A stretch of DNA of 64,000 nucleotides from positions 1 through 64,000 of the forward strand of contig UCKM01000005.1 of the NCBI GenBank assembly GCA_900473175.1, given 5' to 3'. Each line of letters opens with the position of its first letter. Positions within the stretch are counted from its first letter, which is position 1. Position numbers and translations under genes: made by a program. The DNA is from Hyphomicrobiales bacterium. Lineage in GTDB: Bacteria; Pseudomonadota; Alphaproteobacteria; Rhizobiales; Rhizobiaceae. The notes below the pieces were generated by a model. The model had not been told where the DNA came from. It saw nothing but the letters and a program-made list of their open reading frames with translations, and searched no databases. This document shows positions 34,499 through 42,839 of the stretch, piece after piece.

Positions 34499-35470
34499 AT
34501 GAAAATCAAAACTGCCGCGTTGCTCGTATCACTCTTAGGAATAACCAATACGGCGTTCGCCGCTGAACAGGTTAAACCAGCTTGGAGCGGGATCGTCGAA
34601 GAATTGTTCCAAACGTATGTCGTCGGACAGGGCTTGAAGGACCTGGGCTATGACGTCGCCGAGCCGACCCAATCACAAGTGCAGCTGGCGCATGTGGCCG
34701 TCGCCAACGGCGATCTCACGTTTTACGCCGCGCATTGGGAACCTTTGCACACAAATTACTGGAAAGAGGCCGGCGGCGACGAAAAGCTCCTGCGCATCGG
34801 CAAACTCGCAACCAACAGCCTCCAAGGCTATCTGATTGACAAGAAGACCGCTGACGCCACTGGAATCAAATACATCGAAGATTTGAAGGATCCGGAAAAG
34901 GCGAAACTTTTCGACACAAACGGCAATGGCAAAGCTGACCTCTACGGCTGTGAGCCAGGCTGGGGCTGCGAACGCGTGATCGAGCATCACCTCGACGCCT
35001 ACGGACTCCGCGACACAATCGAGCACCAGCAGGGCGGTTACTTCACGATCATTCCTGACGCAATCGAACGCATCAAGGAGGGCAAGCCCACGCTCTACTA
35101 CACGTGGACACCGCTATGGGTATCGGCGGTGCTGCAGCCTGGCAAAGACGTCGTGTGGCTAAACGTAAAGAACACCGCCTTGCCAGAAGGTGAAACGGGC
35201 AATACCACAGTAGAAGGACTGGGGAACCTTGGCTTCACGGTCAATGACCAGATGGTGGTCGCAAACACAGCCTGGGTTAACGCCAACCCCACGGCTAAAA
35301 AATTCTTCGAGCTTGTCCAGGTTCCTATCGAGGATATCAACGCAGAGAACAAGCTCGTGAACGACGGCGAGAAGTCGAACGAGCAGATCATGAAGCACGC
35401 CACCGACTGGATTGCCGCGCACAAGGCTGATTGGGATAAGTGGATCGCAGAGGCTAAGGCAGCAATGTAA
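34499..35470 (+). CDS. proX: Glycine betaine/proline betaine-binding periplasmic protein (ProX type)
   Basis: A 323-residue solute-binding protein with a signal peptide cleaved near residue 22 (NTAFAAEQ). It keeps the ProX features HWEPLHTNYW, GCEPGWGCE and YTWTPLW. W80, W155 and W203 match the tryptophan box that holds the quaternary ammonium group. The cysteine pair in GCEPGWGCE is also conserved in ProX. A 250-base leader region and AAAACAGGGG precede it. It serves the ProW/ProV genes located 5 to 7 kb upstream on the opposite strand, an unusual separation. A strong hairpin follows the stop codon. Confidence 0.93.
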   Translation: MKIKTAALLVSLLGITNTAFAAEQVKPAWSGIVEELFQTYVVGQGLKDLGYDVAEPTQSQVQLAHVAVANGDLTFYAAHWEPLHTNYWKEAGGDEKLLRIGKLATNSLQGYLIDKKTADATGIKYIEDLKDPEKAKLFDTNGNGKADLYGCEPGWGCERVIEHHLDAYGLRDTIEHQQGGYFTIIPDAIERIKEGKPTLYYTWTPLWVSAVLQPGKDVVWLNVKNTALPEGETGNTTVEGLGNLGFTVNDQMVVANTAWVNANPTAKKFFELVQVPIEDINAENKLVNDGEKSNEQIMKHATDWIAAHKADWDKWIAEAKAAM

Positions 35471-35477
35471 CGGTTTT

Positions 35478-35504
35478 AGACGCTGCCGCGGTGCGGCAGC
35501 GTCT
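35478..35504 (+). terminator. Strong hairpin after proX
   Basis: A perfect 12-bp inverted repeat (AGACGCTGCCGC with GCGGCAGCGTCT) with a 3-nt loop starts 8 bases after the proX stop. No T-run follows directly, so it may act as a terminator, a 3'-end stabiliser or a means to lower downstream expression relative to the binding protein. Confidence 0.65.
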
Positions 35505-35694
35505 GCAGCTTTGTAATGCCGCTGCCTCGCGAAAACGGCAACCAGGAAGACATTTGCCCGATCCGTGGTGACTTTAGCCATAGCGTTTACCGAACACGTT
35601 AGTCCGGTCTCTGAAATCCGTCCGTCCATTGGACCGGAAATGAACGAAGCGGTTGTCTCTGAAAAGTGCCCGCAGCAACGATGGAGAAACCATC

Positions 35695-36606
35695 TTGAAA
35701 TTCGAAGGTATCTATACACCCGCGGTCACGCCGCTGGGTCCGGACATGCAAGTCGATAAAGCAGCGTTTGCTGCTGTGCTCGAGTCGCTGATTGAGGCAA
35801 AAGTGCATGGCATCGTCGTTGGCGGATCGACAGGCGAATACTACGCCCAGAGCGCGCAAGAGCGCTTCGACCTTGCGGCCCACGCCAAGGACGTGGTTGG
35901 CACGCGGCTGCCGCTGATCATCGGAACGGGCGCCACAAGAACGGAAGATTCCGTCGAGTACGCGAAGGCCGCTAAGGAAATCGGCGCTGACGCCATCTTG
36001 GTATCGTCGCCGCCATATGCCCTGCCGACCGAGAGGGAAAACGCGGTTCACGCGCTGACGATCGACCGTGCTGCCAATCTGCCGATCATGCTCTACAACT
36101 ACCCCGCCCGTATGGGCGTCATGATGGGAGACGAATACTTCTCCCGCGTCGGGAAGTCCAAGAACGTTGTCGCTATCAAGGAAAGCTCCGGCGACATGGG
36201 CAACCTTCATCTGCTCGCTCGCAAGTTCCCCCACATCTCGCTTTCGTGCGGCTGGGACGACCAGGCGCTTGAATTCTTCGCATGGGGGGCAAAGAGCTGG
36301 GTCTGCGCGGGTTCCAATTTCCTGCCCCGCGAACACGTGGCTCTGTACGAAGCGTGCGTGCTCGAAAAGAACTTCGACAAGGGCCGTGCCATCATGGCGG
36401 CGATGCTTCCGCTTATGGACTTTCTCGAGATTGGGAAGTTCGTCCAGAGCATCAAGCACGGCTGCGAAATTATCGGCCTAAAGACCGGATCGGTCCGCGC
36501 ACCGCTACGTCCGCTCAATTCTGAAGAAAAGCGAAGCCTCCAGACTGTCGTTGCCAATCTCAAGCGCACGGTCGCCCACATCACGTCGGGAGCCAACTAT
36601 GCATGA
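35695..36606 (+). CDS. DHDPS-family lyase, probable 4-hydroxy-pyrroline-2-carboxylate deaminase
   Basis: A 303-residue member of the dihydrodipicolinate synthase/N-acetylneuraminate lyase family with the Schiff-base lysine K162 (AIKESSGDM), Y134 (LYNYP) and the GGSTGE motif at 43-48. In hydroxyproline breakdown a member of this family deaminates 1-pyrroline-4-hydroxy-2-carboxylate to 2-oxoglutarate semialdehyde. The next two genes encode the enzymes that would act after and before it. I chose the TTG at 35695, since TGGAGAAACC precedes it and the family begins there. A TTG 14 codons upstream is possible. Its 3' end overlaps the aldehyde dehydrogenase start by 8 bases. Confidence 0.82.
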   Translation: MKFEGIYTPAVTPLGPDMQVDKAAFAAVLESLIEAKVHGIVVGGSTGEYYAQSAQERFDLAAHAKDVVGTRLPLIIGTGATRTEDSVEYAKAAKEIGADAILVSSPPYALPTERENAVHALTIDRAANLPIMLYNYPARMGVMMGDEYFSRVGKSKNVVAIKESSGDMGNLHLLARKFPHISLSCGWDDQALEFFAWGAKSWVCAGSNFLPREHVALYEACVLEKNFDKGRAIMAAMLPLMDFLEIGKFVQSIKHGCEIIGLKTGSVRAPLRPLNSEEKRSLQTVVANLKRTVAHITSGANYA

Positions 36607-38116
36607 ACCTTTGACCGCTGCTGAATACCGTGCCATCGCTGAGGGCCTCCAACTTCCCACCAACGCGTTCGTCGATGGCGCCTTCCGTCCGGCCAACTCG
36701 GGCAAGACGTTCAAGACGATCAATCCCGCGACGGGTGAACCGTTGGCCGATATCGCAGCCTGTGATGCCAGCGATGTCGACTTTGCGGTCACCAAGGCGA
36801 AGGATGCCTTCGACGACGGTCGTTGGCGTCTTCAGTCGCCCGGCGATCGGAAAGCGATACTCCTCAAGTTCGCAAAGCTGCTCGAGGAAAACCGTTATGA
36901 ACTCGCCGTCATGGAAAGCATCGACAGCGGCAAGCCGGTCCGCGAGTGCCAAATAGTGGACGTTCCCGACACTATCCACACGATACGCTGGCACGCTGAG
37001 CTGATTGACAAGCTCTATGATAACACTGCCCCAGTGGGCTCCAATGCCTTAACCATGGTGGTACGTGAGCCTGTGGGCGTCGTTGGCTGCGTCCTCCCGT
37101 GGAACTTTCCATTGTTGATGCTCGCCTGGAAGATTGGCCCAGCACTGGCTTCCGGTTGCTCGGTGATCGTGAAGCCCGCCCAGGAGACGACCCTGACCAC
37201 GCTTCGTGTCGCCGAACTTGCCCATGAGGCGGGTATCCCGGCCGGCGTCTTCAATGTCGTTCCGGGCGGCGGCAAGGAAGTCGGCGAACCGATCGGCATG
37301 CATATGGACGTTGACATGGTGGCATTCACCGGATCGACGCCGACAGGTCGCCGGTTTCTGCGCTACGCAGCAGACTCCAACCTCAAACGCGTGGTCCTCG
37401 AATGCGGCGGCAAGAATCCGGCTGTGGTTCTCGAAGATGCCGAAGACCTTGACCTGGTGGCTGAACAGGTCGTCAATGGCGCGTTCTGGAATATGGGCGA
37501 GAACTGCTCGGCCACATCGCGGCTGATCGTCCAGTCCAGCATCAAGGACGAACTGCTTCAGCGCATTGGGGCCTACATGCGAGAGTGGAAGACGGGCGAC
37601 CCGCTCGATCCGGAAAATCGGATCGGCGCGCTTGTCAGCAAGAACCACTTCGACAAGGTGAACTCCTTCCTCGACGACGTGAAGACCGAGAAGCTGTCAG
37701 TTGCCCACGGTGGCCAGACCCAGCAGGGCATCTACATTGAACCGACGGTCGTTGACGGCGTCACGCCTGCAAGCCGCCTCTTTACCGAGGAGATTTTCGG
37801 GCCAATCCTGTCGGTGACGACCTTCGAAAACTTGGCGGAGGCTGTAACGTTGGCCAACGATACCAACTACGGCCTTACTGCATCGGTCTACACGGCAAGC
37901 CTGCGCAAGGCGATCAAGCTGTCGCGCGAAATCCGGGCGGGCGTGGTGACTGTCAACTGTTTCGGCGAGGGCGATGCCACGACACCCTTCGGCGGCTACA
38001 AGGAGTCCGGTTTCGGCGGGCGCGACAAATCTATCTTCGCACATGACAATTATTGCGAACTCAAGACGATCTGGATCGACGTCTCGGAACGTTCGGTAGA
38101 CGAGATGATCAGATGA
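36599..38116 (+). CDS. Aldehyde dehydrogenase, probable 2-oxoglutarate semialdehyde dehydrogenase
   Basis: A 505-residue NAD(P)-dependent aldehyde dehydrogenase. N169 (PWNF), E268 (LECGGKNP) and the nucleophile C303 (GENCSAT) are all in place. Its sequence looks closest to the PuuC/betaine-aldehyde branch of the family, so a gamma-aminobutyraldehyde-type substrate is possible. Position directly after the DHDPS-family deaminase argues for oxidation of 2-oxoglutarate semialdehyde to 2-oxoglutarate. The ATG at 36599 overlaps the preceding gene by 8 bases, and its stop overlaps the next ATG (ATGA). The three genes are therefore translationally linked. Confidence 0.88.
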   Translation: MHEPLTAAEYRAIAEGLQLPTNAFVDGAFRPANSGKTFKTINPATGEPLADIAACDASDVDFAVTKAKDAFDDGRWRLQSPGDRKAILLKFAKLLEENRYELAVMESIDSGKPVRECQIVDVPDTIHTIRWHAELIDKLYDNTAPVGSNALTMVVREPVGVVGCVLPWNFPLLMLAWKIGPALASGCSVIVKPAQETTLTTLRVAELAHEAGIPAGVFNVVPGGGKEVGEPIGMHMDVDMVAFTGSTPTGRRFLRYAADSNLKRVVLECGGKNPAVVLEDAEDLDLVAEQVVNGAFWNMGENCSATSRLIVQSSIKDELLQRIGAYMREWKTGDPLDPENRIGALVSKNHFDKVNSFLDDVKTEKLSVAHGGQTQQGIYIEPTVVDGVTPASRLFTEEIFGPILSVTTFENLAEAVTLANDTNYGLTASVYTASLRKAIKLSREIRAGVVTVNCFGEGDATTPFGGYKESGFGGRDKSIFAHDNYCELKTIWIDVSERSVDEMIR

Positions 38117-39459
38117 CAACGACGGTCGTTAAACGACTCCCAGCCGAAAATGGCGTGTCGGGGTGGGTGGCGATCAGTAAGCGCACCTTCCCTGTGCGCA
38201 GCCTGGAGGGTAACATCAACGCCGACTGGTTGATCATAGGGGCGGGTTTCGCCGGACTTTCCGCGGCCCGGCGCCTGACGCAGGTCCGACCCGGCGATAA
38301 GATCGTTGTGCTGGATGCGCGGGAGGTTGCGATCAACACAGCGGGGCGGAACTCGGGTTTCATGATTGACGTCCCGCACAATCTCTCTTCAGGCGAGTAT
38401 GCCAGCAACAGTGCGGATGCCACCAAAGTCGAGATGGCGCAGAATCGATTCGCCATCGGCTTTGCGGCCGACATAGCGGAGGAGTTCAGCATGTCGGCGG
38501 AGACCTTCAATCGCTCTGGCAAGATAAATGCTGCTGCGACAGAACGGGGAATGAAACTCAACCGAAGTTTCGGGCAATCCCTGAAGTCCAACGGGGAGCC
38601 ACACAGGTTTCTCGATGCGGCCGAAATGCGAGAGCTCACTGGAACGTCCTACTATCAGGGGGGGCTTTTTACGCCTGGCGCGGTAACTATCCAGCCTGCG
38701 GACTATATCCGTGGCCTGGCGAGCGGTCTTGCTTCCAAGGTAGATATTTTCGAGAATTCGCCGGTCACCGCGCTAAAACATGAGGATGGAAACTGGACGG
38801 CGCTCTCGCACAGAGGCAGTGTCACCGCACCTAAGGTCATCCTCGGCGTCAACGGCCATGTCGAAGATTTCGGCCATTTCACTCGTCGACTGATGCACAT
38901 CTTCGCATACGCCTCCATGACCGCCCCCTTTCCCGCCGACGACCACGGCCGGCGTGTCTCGGGCCAAAACCGCTGGGCACTGCTCCCCGCGGACGCGATG
39001 GGCGCGACCATCAGAAAATTTACTTCGGAAGGCCAGTCTCGCATCGCCATACGAACAAAGTACACCTACGAAACGACTATTACGGCATCCGCGTCCCGTA
39101 TGGAAAAAATGGCGAATGCACATCGCCGTTCATTTGACGCGAGGTTCCCAGGTCTGCAGCAATTGCCCTTCGAATACAGTTGGTCCGGACGACTTTGCCT
39201 AAGTCTCAATCACGTGCCCGCCTTCGGCGAGATCGAGGAGGGCCTGTACTCAGCCTGCTGCGAGAATGGTCTTGGCACAGTGAAAAGCACTCTCGCCGGC
39301 GTAATGGCGGTCGATCTCGCGACCGGAAACAATTCGCCAGAGCTCGCACGATTCATGGATAATCCCCTGCCGTCCAAGTTGCCGCCTGAGCCTTTCGCAT
39401 GGCTCGGCATAAATTCGGTGATCCGTTACCAGGAACTTCGCGCAGGCCGTGAGGGATGA
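38113..39459 (+). CDS. FAD-dependent amine/D-amino-acid oxidase family protein
   Basis: A 448-residue DAO-family flavoprotein with the nucleotide-binding motif IIGAGFAGLSAARR at residues 41-54, RNSGFMIDVPHNL typical of the PuuB/DadA-like branch, and a C-terminal FAD-contact segment GLYSACCENGLGTVKSTLAG. It is coupled by ATGA overlap to the aldehyde dehydrogenase. In the inferred route it would oxidise cis-4-hydroxy-D-proline (or N-methyl-D-proline) to the pyrroline used by the DHDPS-family enzyme. Alternatives are gamma-glutamylputrescine or sarcosine-type oxidation. Confidence 0.85.
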   Translation: MTTTVVKRLPAENGVSGWVAISKRTFPVRSLEGNINADWLIIGAGFAGLSAARRLTQVRPGDKIVVLDAREVAINTAGRNSGFMIDVPHNLSSGEYASNSADATKVEMAQNRFAIGFAADIAEEFSMSAETFNRSGKINAAATERGMKLNRSFGQSLKSNGEPHRFLDAAEMRELTGTSYYQGGLFTPGAVTIQPADYIRGLASGLASKVDIFENSPVTALKHEDGNWTALSHRGSVTAPKVILGVNGHVEDFGHFTRRLMHIFAYASMTAPFPADDHGRRVSGQNRWALLPADAMGATIRKFTSEGQSRIAIRTKYTYETTITASASRMEKMANAHRRSFDARFPGLQQLPFEYSWSGRLCLSLNHVPAFGEIEEGLYSACCENGLGTVKSTLAGVMAVDLATGNNSPELARFMDNPLPSKLPPEPFAWLGINSVIRYQELRAGREG

Positions 39460-39656
39460 TGCGGGTCATCGGGACTTTGAAATTGCAATGAAGACGGATT
39501 CGCGAAGGCAGAGGCCATTCCAACGGCCGGTTGCCAAGCCGAAGAAACTTCCAGAGCAAAGTAACTCGAGTGGCGGACAGGGCCGAAGATCTTGTCGCCG
39601 CCAGAGTTAGCAGACGTGCGGAGAGGTTGGCCTAGTTGCCAACCTCCGAATGCGCG

Positions 39657-40772
39657 TCAGAAATAGCTCGCTACAGGCTCGCCCAAAACGTCCAGCCGCG
39701 GCGTGATGCCCAGTCCCGGGAGGGTCGGGGCCATCACACGACCCTCTTTAACGTCAAACGGGCCATCGGCCGTTTTCAGTGCGACAATGTCCCGGCTCTC
39801 CAAGACGCATCGTAAGTTTTTTTCGGGAACCGTCTGGCCCAGATGGACGATTGCGGCGAACGCAATGTCGGACCCCGCCGTCTCCTGAACACTGACGGTG
39901 TAACCCGCAGCCAGGGCGATATCCCGATGGCGGCGGCCTCTGGTCAATCCGCCGTTCTTGGAAATCTTCAATCCAATACCTTCCGCCGCGTCGTCTGCAA
40001 CGAGCTGGATTATTGACGCGTCGCTTAGCGCCAGTTCGTCAAAGATAATGGGAACGTCGGTCCGACGACGCAGCGACACACACTCGCGCCAGGTTGCACA
40101 CGGGGCTTCCAACACGAAATCAAGTCCATGAGGCAGCAATCGGAGCATGCGAAGGGCGGTCTCGACAGTCAAGCCGCCGTTTGCATCGACGATGAAGAAT
40201 TCTCCTGGTTTCTTGTCCGCAAGAGCCGCCGCAATCCGAGCCGCGTCAGTTGCTGGCTCCCCGCCTATTTTCACCGAGTGTCCAATGTAGCCCTGCGCCC
40301 TGTGTTCGGCGACACGTTTACGCATATCCTCGGGTTCGCCCATATAAATTGACGAGATCACAGGCATATTCACATCAGTGCGTCCGCCCAGGAGCTCACA
40401 GACAGGAAGCCCCACCGACTTGCCGAATATATCCCAGCATGCGACGTCCAACGCCGTCTTGGCATGCTCGTGACCGATGAGGGCTGCGTCCATCGCATCA
40501 TTGATCCGGTCGACGCGCCTTGGATCAAGTCCTATGAGCTTCGGGGCAATCTCTGCAATGCCCGACCGGACACCAAGCGCGTGGGCGGCGATGTACGTGG
40601 CACCAAACGGGGTGCTTTCTCCCCAACCCTCTATCCCTTTCTGAGTTGTCATCCGGACAATTGTGGCGTCAAAACTCCTGTACTCCCTCCCCCCGGACAA
40701 TTTATATACGCCTCCCGAATAAGGCAGATCGACCTGGAAAACATCAATGCGTTCGATACTCAGTTCAGCCAT
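39657..40772 (-). CDS. Enolase-superfamily racemase/dehydratase, second copy type
   Basis: A 371-residue enolase-superfamily protein with lysines K168 (SVKIGG) and K269 (GLKISKNGGL), metal ligands D196 (VDANGG), E222 (LEAPC) and D245 (IFDE). It shares the fold and active-site pattern of the hpbD gene, but the catalytic surroundings differ (GESTPFGATY instead of GETCPVGP, and QETAGSDIAFAAI instead of CDDSWGGDIIAAA). Likely activities are proline-betaine racemisation or the enolase-type cis-3-hydroxy-L-proline dehydratase known from Labrenzia. It follows an MDR dehydrogenase after 13 bases on the minus strand. Confidence 0.8.
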   Translation of the reverse strand: MAELSIERIDVFQVDLPYSGGVYKLSGGREYRSFDATIVRMTTQKGIEGWGESTPFGATYIAAHALGVRSGIAEIAPKLIGLDPRRVDRINDAMDAALIGHEHAKTALDVACWDIFGKSVGLPVCELLGGRTDVNMPVISSIYMGEPEDMRKRVAEHRAQGYIGHSVKIGGEPATDAARIAAALADKKPGEFFIVDANGGLTVETALRMLRLLPHGLDFVLEAPCATWRECVSLRRRTDVPIIFDELALSDASIIQLVADDAAEGIGLKISKNGGLTRGRRHRDIALAAGYTVSVQETAGSDIAFAAIVHLGQTVPEKNLRCVLESRDIVALKTADGPFDVKEGRVMAPTLPGLGITPRLDVLGEPVASYF

Positions 40773-40785
40773 TTTCACAATCTTT

Positions 40786-41919
40786 CTATTGGGGGATGAC
40801 GAGTACGAGCTTTCCGCTGATGCTCTTGGATAGGAAATCTTGCTGAGCTTGGACGATGTCCTTAAGCGGATAGGTTTTTCCAACGACTGGCCGGATTTCG
40901 CCGCGTTCGATGTAAGTTATGAGGTTCTCGAACACGACGTCTTCCTGAAACGTGCACCCCAGGAAAGTGAGGTCCTTAAGGTAAAGCGTGCGTACATCTA
41001 GTTCCACGATGGGTCCCGCGATGGCACCGGCCACGGCGTACCGTCCGCCCTTCTTCAGAACTTCCAACAGTTCGGGGAAATCGGGACCCGCAGCGACGTC
41101 AATAACAACATCGACCGTTTCCCTGCCTTGTCCTTTAAGAATGCTCTCACCCCGAGGATGCACTCGGTCAGCACCCAAAGCGACCAATTGGTCGGCTTTA
41201 GTTTTGGCCGCGACCGCAGTAACCACGGCCCCTCTCCGCTTCGCAAGTTGAATTGCGGCGGAACCAACGCCGCCGGATGCACCAGTGATGATCACATGTT
41301 CCCCCGCGACAACGTCGGCACGATGCAGGAGATTTTCGGCGGTGGAATAGGCGCACGGAACCGATGCAAGTTCGATATCACTCCATTCGCACTCGACCTT
41401 AAACGTCTCTCGCGCAGGAGCCTTTGCGTATTGGGCGAACGCGCCGTCGCACTCCGACCCAAACGTCCAGCACTCCATAGGTCGATAATCGACATAGGAG
41501 CGGAGCATGTTTCGAACGATAACCCGTTCACCAATTCGCCCGGCATCCACACCATCTCCGACGGCGACTATGCGGCCACAGCAGTCACCGCCTTGAATGC
41601 GGGGAAACGCCATGGGCACCCCCGACCAACTGGCGTCTGCATCTTGGATTTCGAATCCTTGTGCCCCTCCGGCTTCGGTACCGCTTTTCACCGCCTTCGA
41701 ATACCAGCCAATGCGAGTGTTTATGTCCGTGTTGTTGATACCTGCGGCGGCTACTCGGATCAAAACTTCTCCAGGGGCGGGATTCGGAACCGCGATGTCT
41801 TCTCTGTACTGAAGGTTTTCGAATCCCCCATGCCCGATTAGGACCACACCAGTCATCAATCCAGGAATGTCGGCCTGATGTTTTGGAGATGATTTTGCAA
41901 TTCCAACGCTCATGGCCAT
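40786..41919 (-). CDS. MDR superfamily (quinone reductase/alcohol dehydrogenase-like) oxidoreductase
   Basis: A 377-residue medium-chain dehydrogenase/reductase with a GroES-like N-terminal domain (PAPGEVLIRVAAAGINNTDI, IQGGDCCGRIVAVG) and a Rossmann domain with ITGASGGVGSAAIQLAK near residue 215. The catalytic zinc ligands of alcohol dehydrogenases are not all evident: the site has GINNTD in place of the usual Cys and GGDCCG in place of HE. A quinone-reductase-like mechanism is therefore more likely. It precedes the second enolase-superfamily gene and probably forms a two-gene operon with it. ATG 41856, 21 codons on, is another possible start. Confidence 0.85.
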   Translation of the reverse strand: MAMSVGIAKSSPKHQADIPGLMTGVVLIGHGGFENLQYREDIAVPNPAPGEVLIRVAAAGINNTDINTRIGWYSKAVKSGTEAGGAQGFEIQDADASWSGVPMAFPRIQGGDCCGRIVAVGDGVDAGRIGERVIVRNMLRSYVDYRPMECWTFGSECDGAFAQYAKAPARETFKVECEWSDIELASVPCAYSTAENLLHRADVVAGEHVIITGASGGVGSAAIQLAKRRGAVVTAVAAKTKADQLVALGADRVHPRGESILKGQGRETVDVVIDVAAGPDFPELLEVLKKGGRYAVAGAIAGPIVELDVRTLYLKDLTFLGCTFQEDVVFENLITYIERGEIRPVVGKTYPLKDIVQAQQDFLSKSISGKLVLVIPQ

Positions 41920-42047
41920 TCGAACCCCTGGGATACTCGATTAATATGAGCATGAAGATCGCAGGCTACGTTCCAAGACAAGGCACTTTAAACTCAGGCG
42001 TGACTTGAGTTTTTTGCGGAATATGACTGGAATGTGGCGGCCAGGGA

Positions 42048-42707
42048 TCAAACTTCCCGACTTTCCCTTTGCGGCGCATACCTGTGCCGTGCAAAGAACC
42101 GATCCAGCTCCTTCTCTTCAGGTTGCCGTCCCGTAAAAATCTCGACGTAGTCAACCATTCGTGTCATTCGCACAGAGAGGGGTTCCTGGGTTTGCATGGA
42201 GATGTAGCCGATTTGGACGAGGTACAGAGTTCGAGCTCGCACATCAGCGGAAATCTCCTTCATCCCGAACCGCACGAACATGCGGGTCAGAGCATCAAGC
42301 CTGATCTGATCCGCCCTTTGAACTTCGGCTAAAATGTCAGCCGACTGGAGCGCCCAGCTTCTTATGGCGAACTCGAATGGAGAATCAAAAAGCGTTCGGT
42401 CCAGCCAACAATCGAAAACGTTGAGCGTCGCCTCCGCTAGAGACTCGGCATAAGCCTCAGATTGCTTGACGATGTTGCCCGTGTTCTTGTTCCGCCAGAG
42501 CGCGATCAGAGCACCGAGAAGCTCCTCCCGATCCTTGAAAAACCAATAAAAACTCGTCCGCGAGAGACTGAGCTTCTTCGCCAAGGGTAGAATTTTGACG
42601 GAGTCCACGCCCGACTCGAGCAAAGCCTCATAGGCCGCCTCCAGCCATCCTTCGTGTGATCCGCGCCAGCCGCTGTCGCTCAAGGCCTGTTCCATAGGTG
42701 ATCTCAT
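42048..42707 (-). CDS. TetR-family repressor
   Basis: A 219-residue protein with a TetR helix-turn-helix at residues 20-65 (EALLESGVDSVKILPLAKKLSLSRTSFYWFFKDREEL) and a helical ligand domain. It is divergent from the N-demethylase gene, and the 132-base gap holds two ATGTACAT palindromes, very likely its operators. Its ligand would be a substrate or product of that flavoenzyme. ATG at 42695 is a close alternative start. Confidence 0.92.
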   Translation of the reverse strand: MRSPMEQALSDSGWRGSHEGWLEAAYEALLESGVDSVKILPLAKKLSLSRTSFYWFFKDREELLGALIALWRNKNTGNIVKQSEAYAESLAEATLNVFDCWLDRTLFDSPFEFAIRSWALQSADILAEVQRADQIRLDALTRMFVRFGMKEISADVRARTLYLVQIGYISMQTQEPLSVRMTRMVDYVEIFTGRQPEEKELDRFFARHRYAPQRESREV

Positions 42708-42734
42708 ACCAAATCCATTTGCGAAGGGAAAGAC

Positions 42735-42747
42735 AAATGTACATAAG
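42735..42747. promoter_or_regulatory. TetR operator candidate O1
   Basis: AAATGTACATAAG contains the perfect 8-bp palindrome ATGTACAT (42737-42744). The inverse sequence TTATGTACATTT lies 52 bp away centre to centre (about five helical turns), so two TetR dimers could bind on the same DNA face. This copy lies 28 bases from the tetR start, suited to autorepression. Confidence 0.72.
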
Positions 42748-42786
42748 CGTCGCGCAACTTGACGTCCATGTTCTTGTTCTTGACAT

Positions 42787-42798
42787 TTATGTACATTT
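42787..42798. promoter_or_regulatory. TetR operator candidate O2 within the demethylase promoter
   Basis: TTATGTACATTT, the inverted partner of O1. A consensus TTGACA (42780-42785) lies immediately upstream and a weak -10 (ATAACT, 42803-42808) 17 bases further on. The palindrome therefore lies between the two promoter boxes of the flavoenzyme gene, where bound repressor would block RNA polymerase. Confidence 0.72.
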
Positions 42799-42839
42799 TC
42801 GAATAACTACGTCGGCATCTACAATTCGGAGCCCCACAG

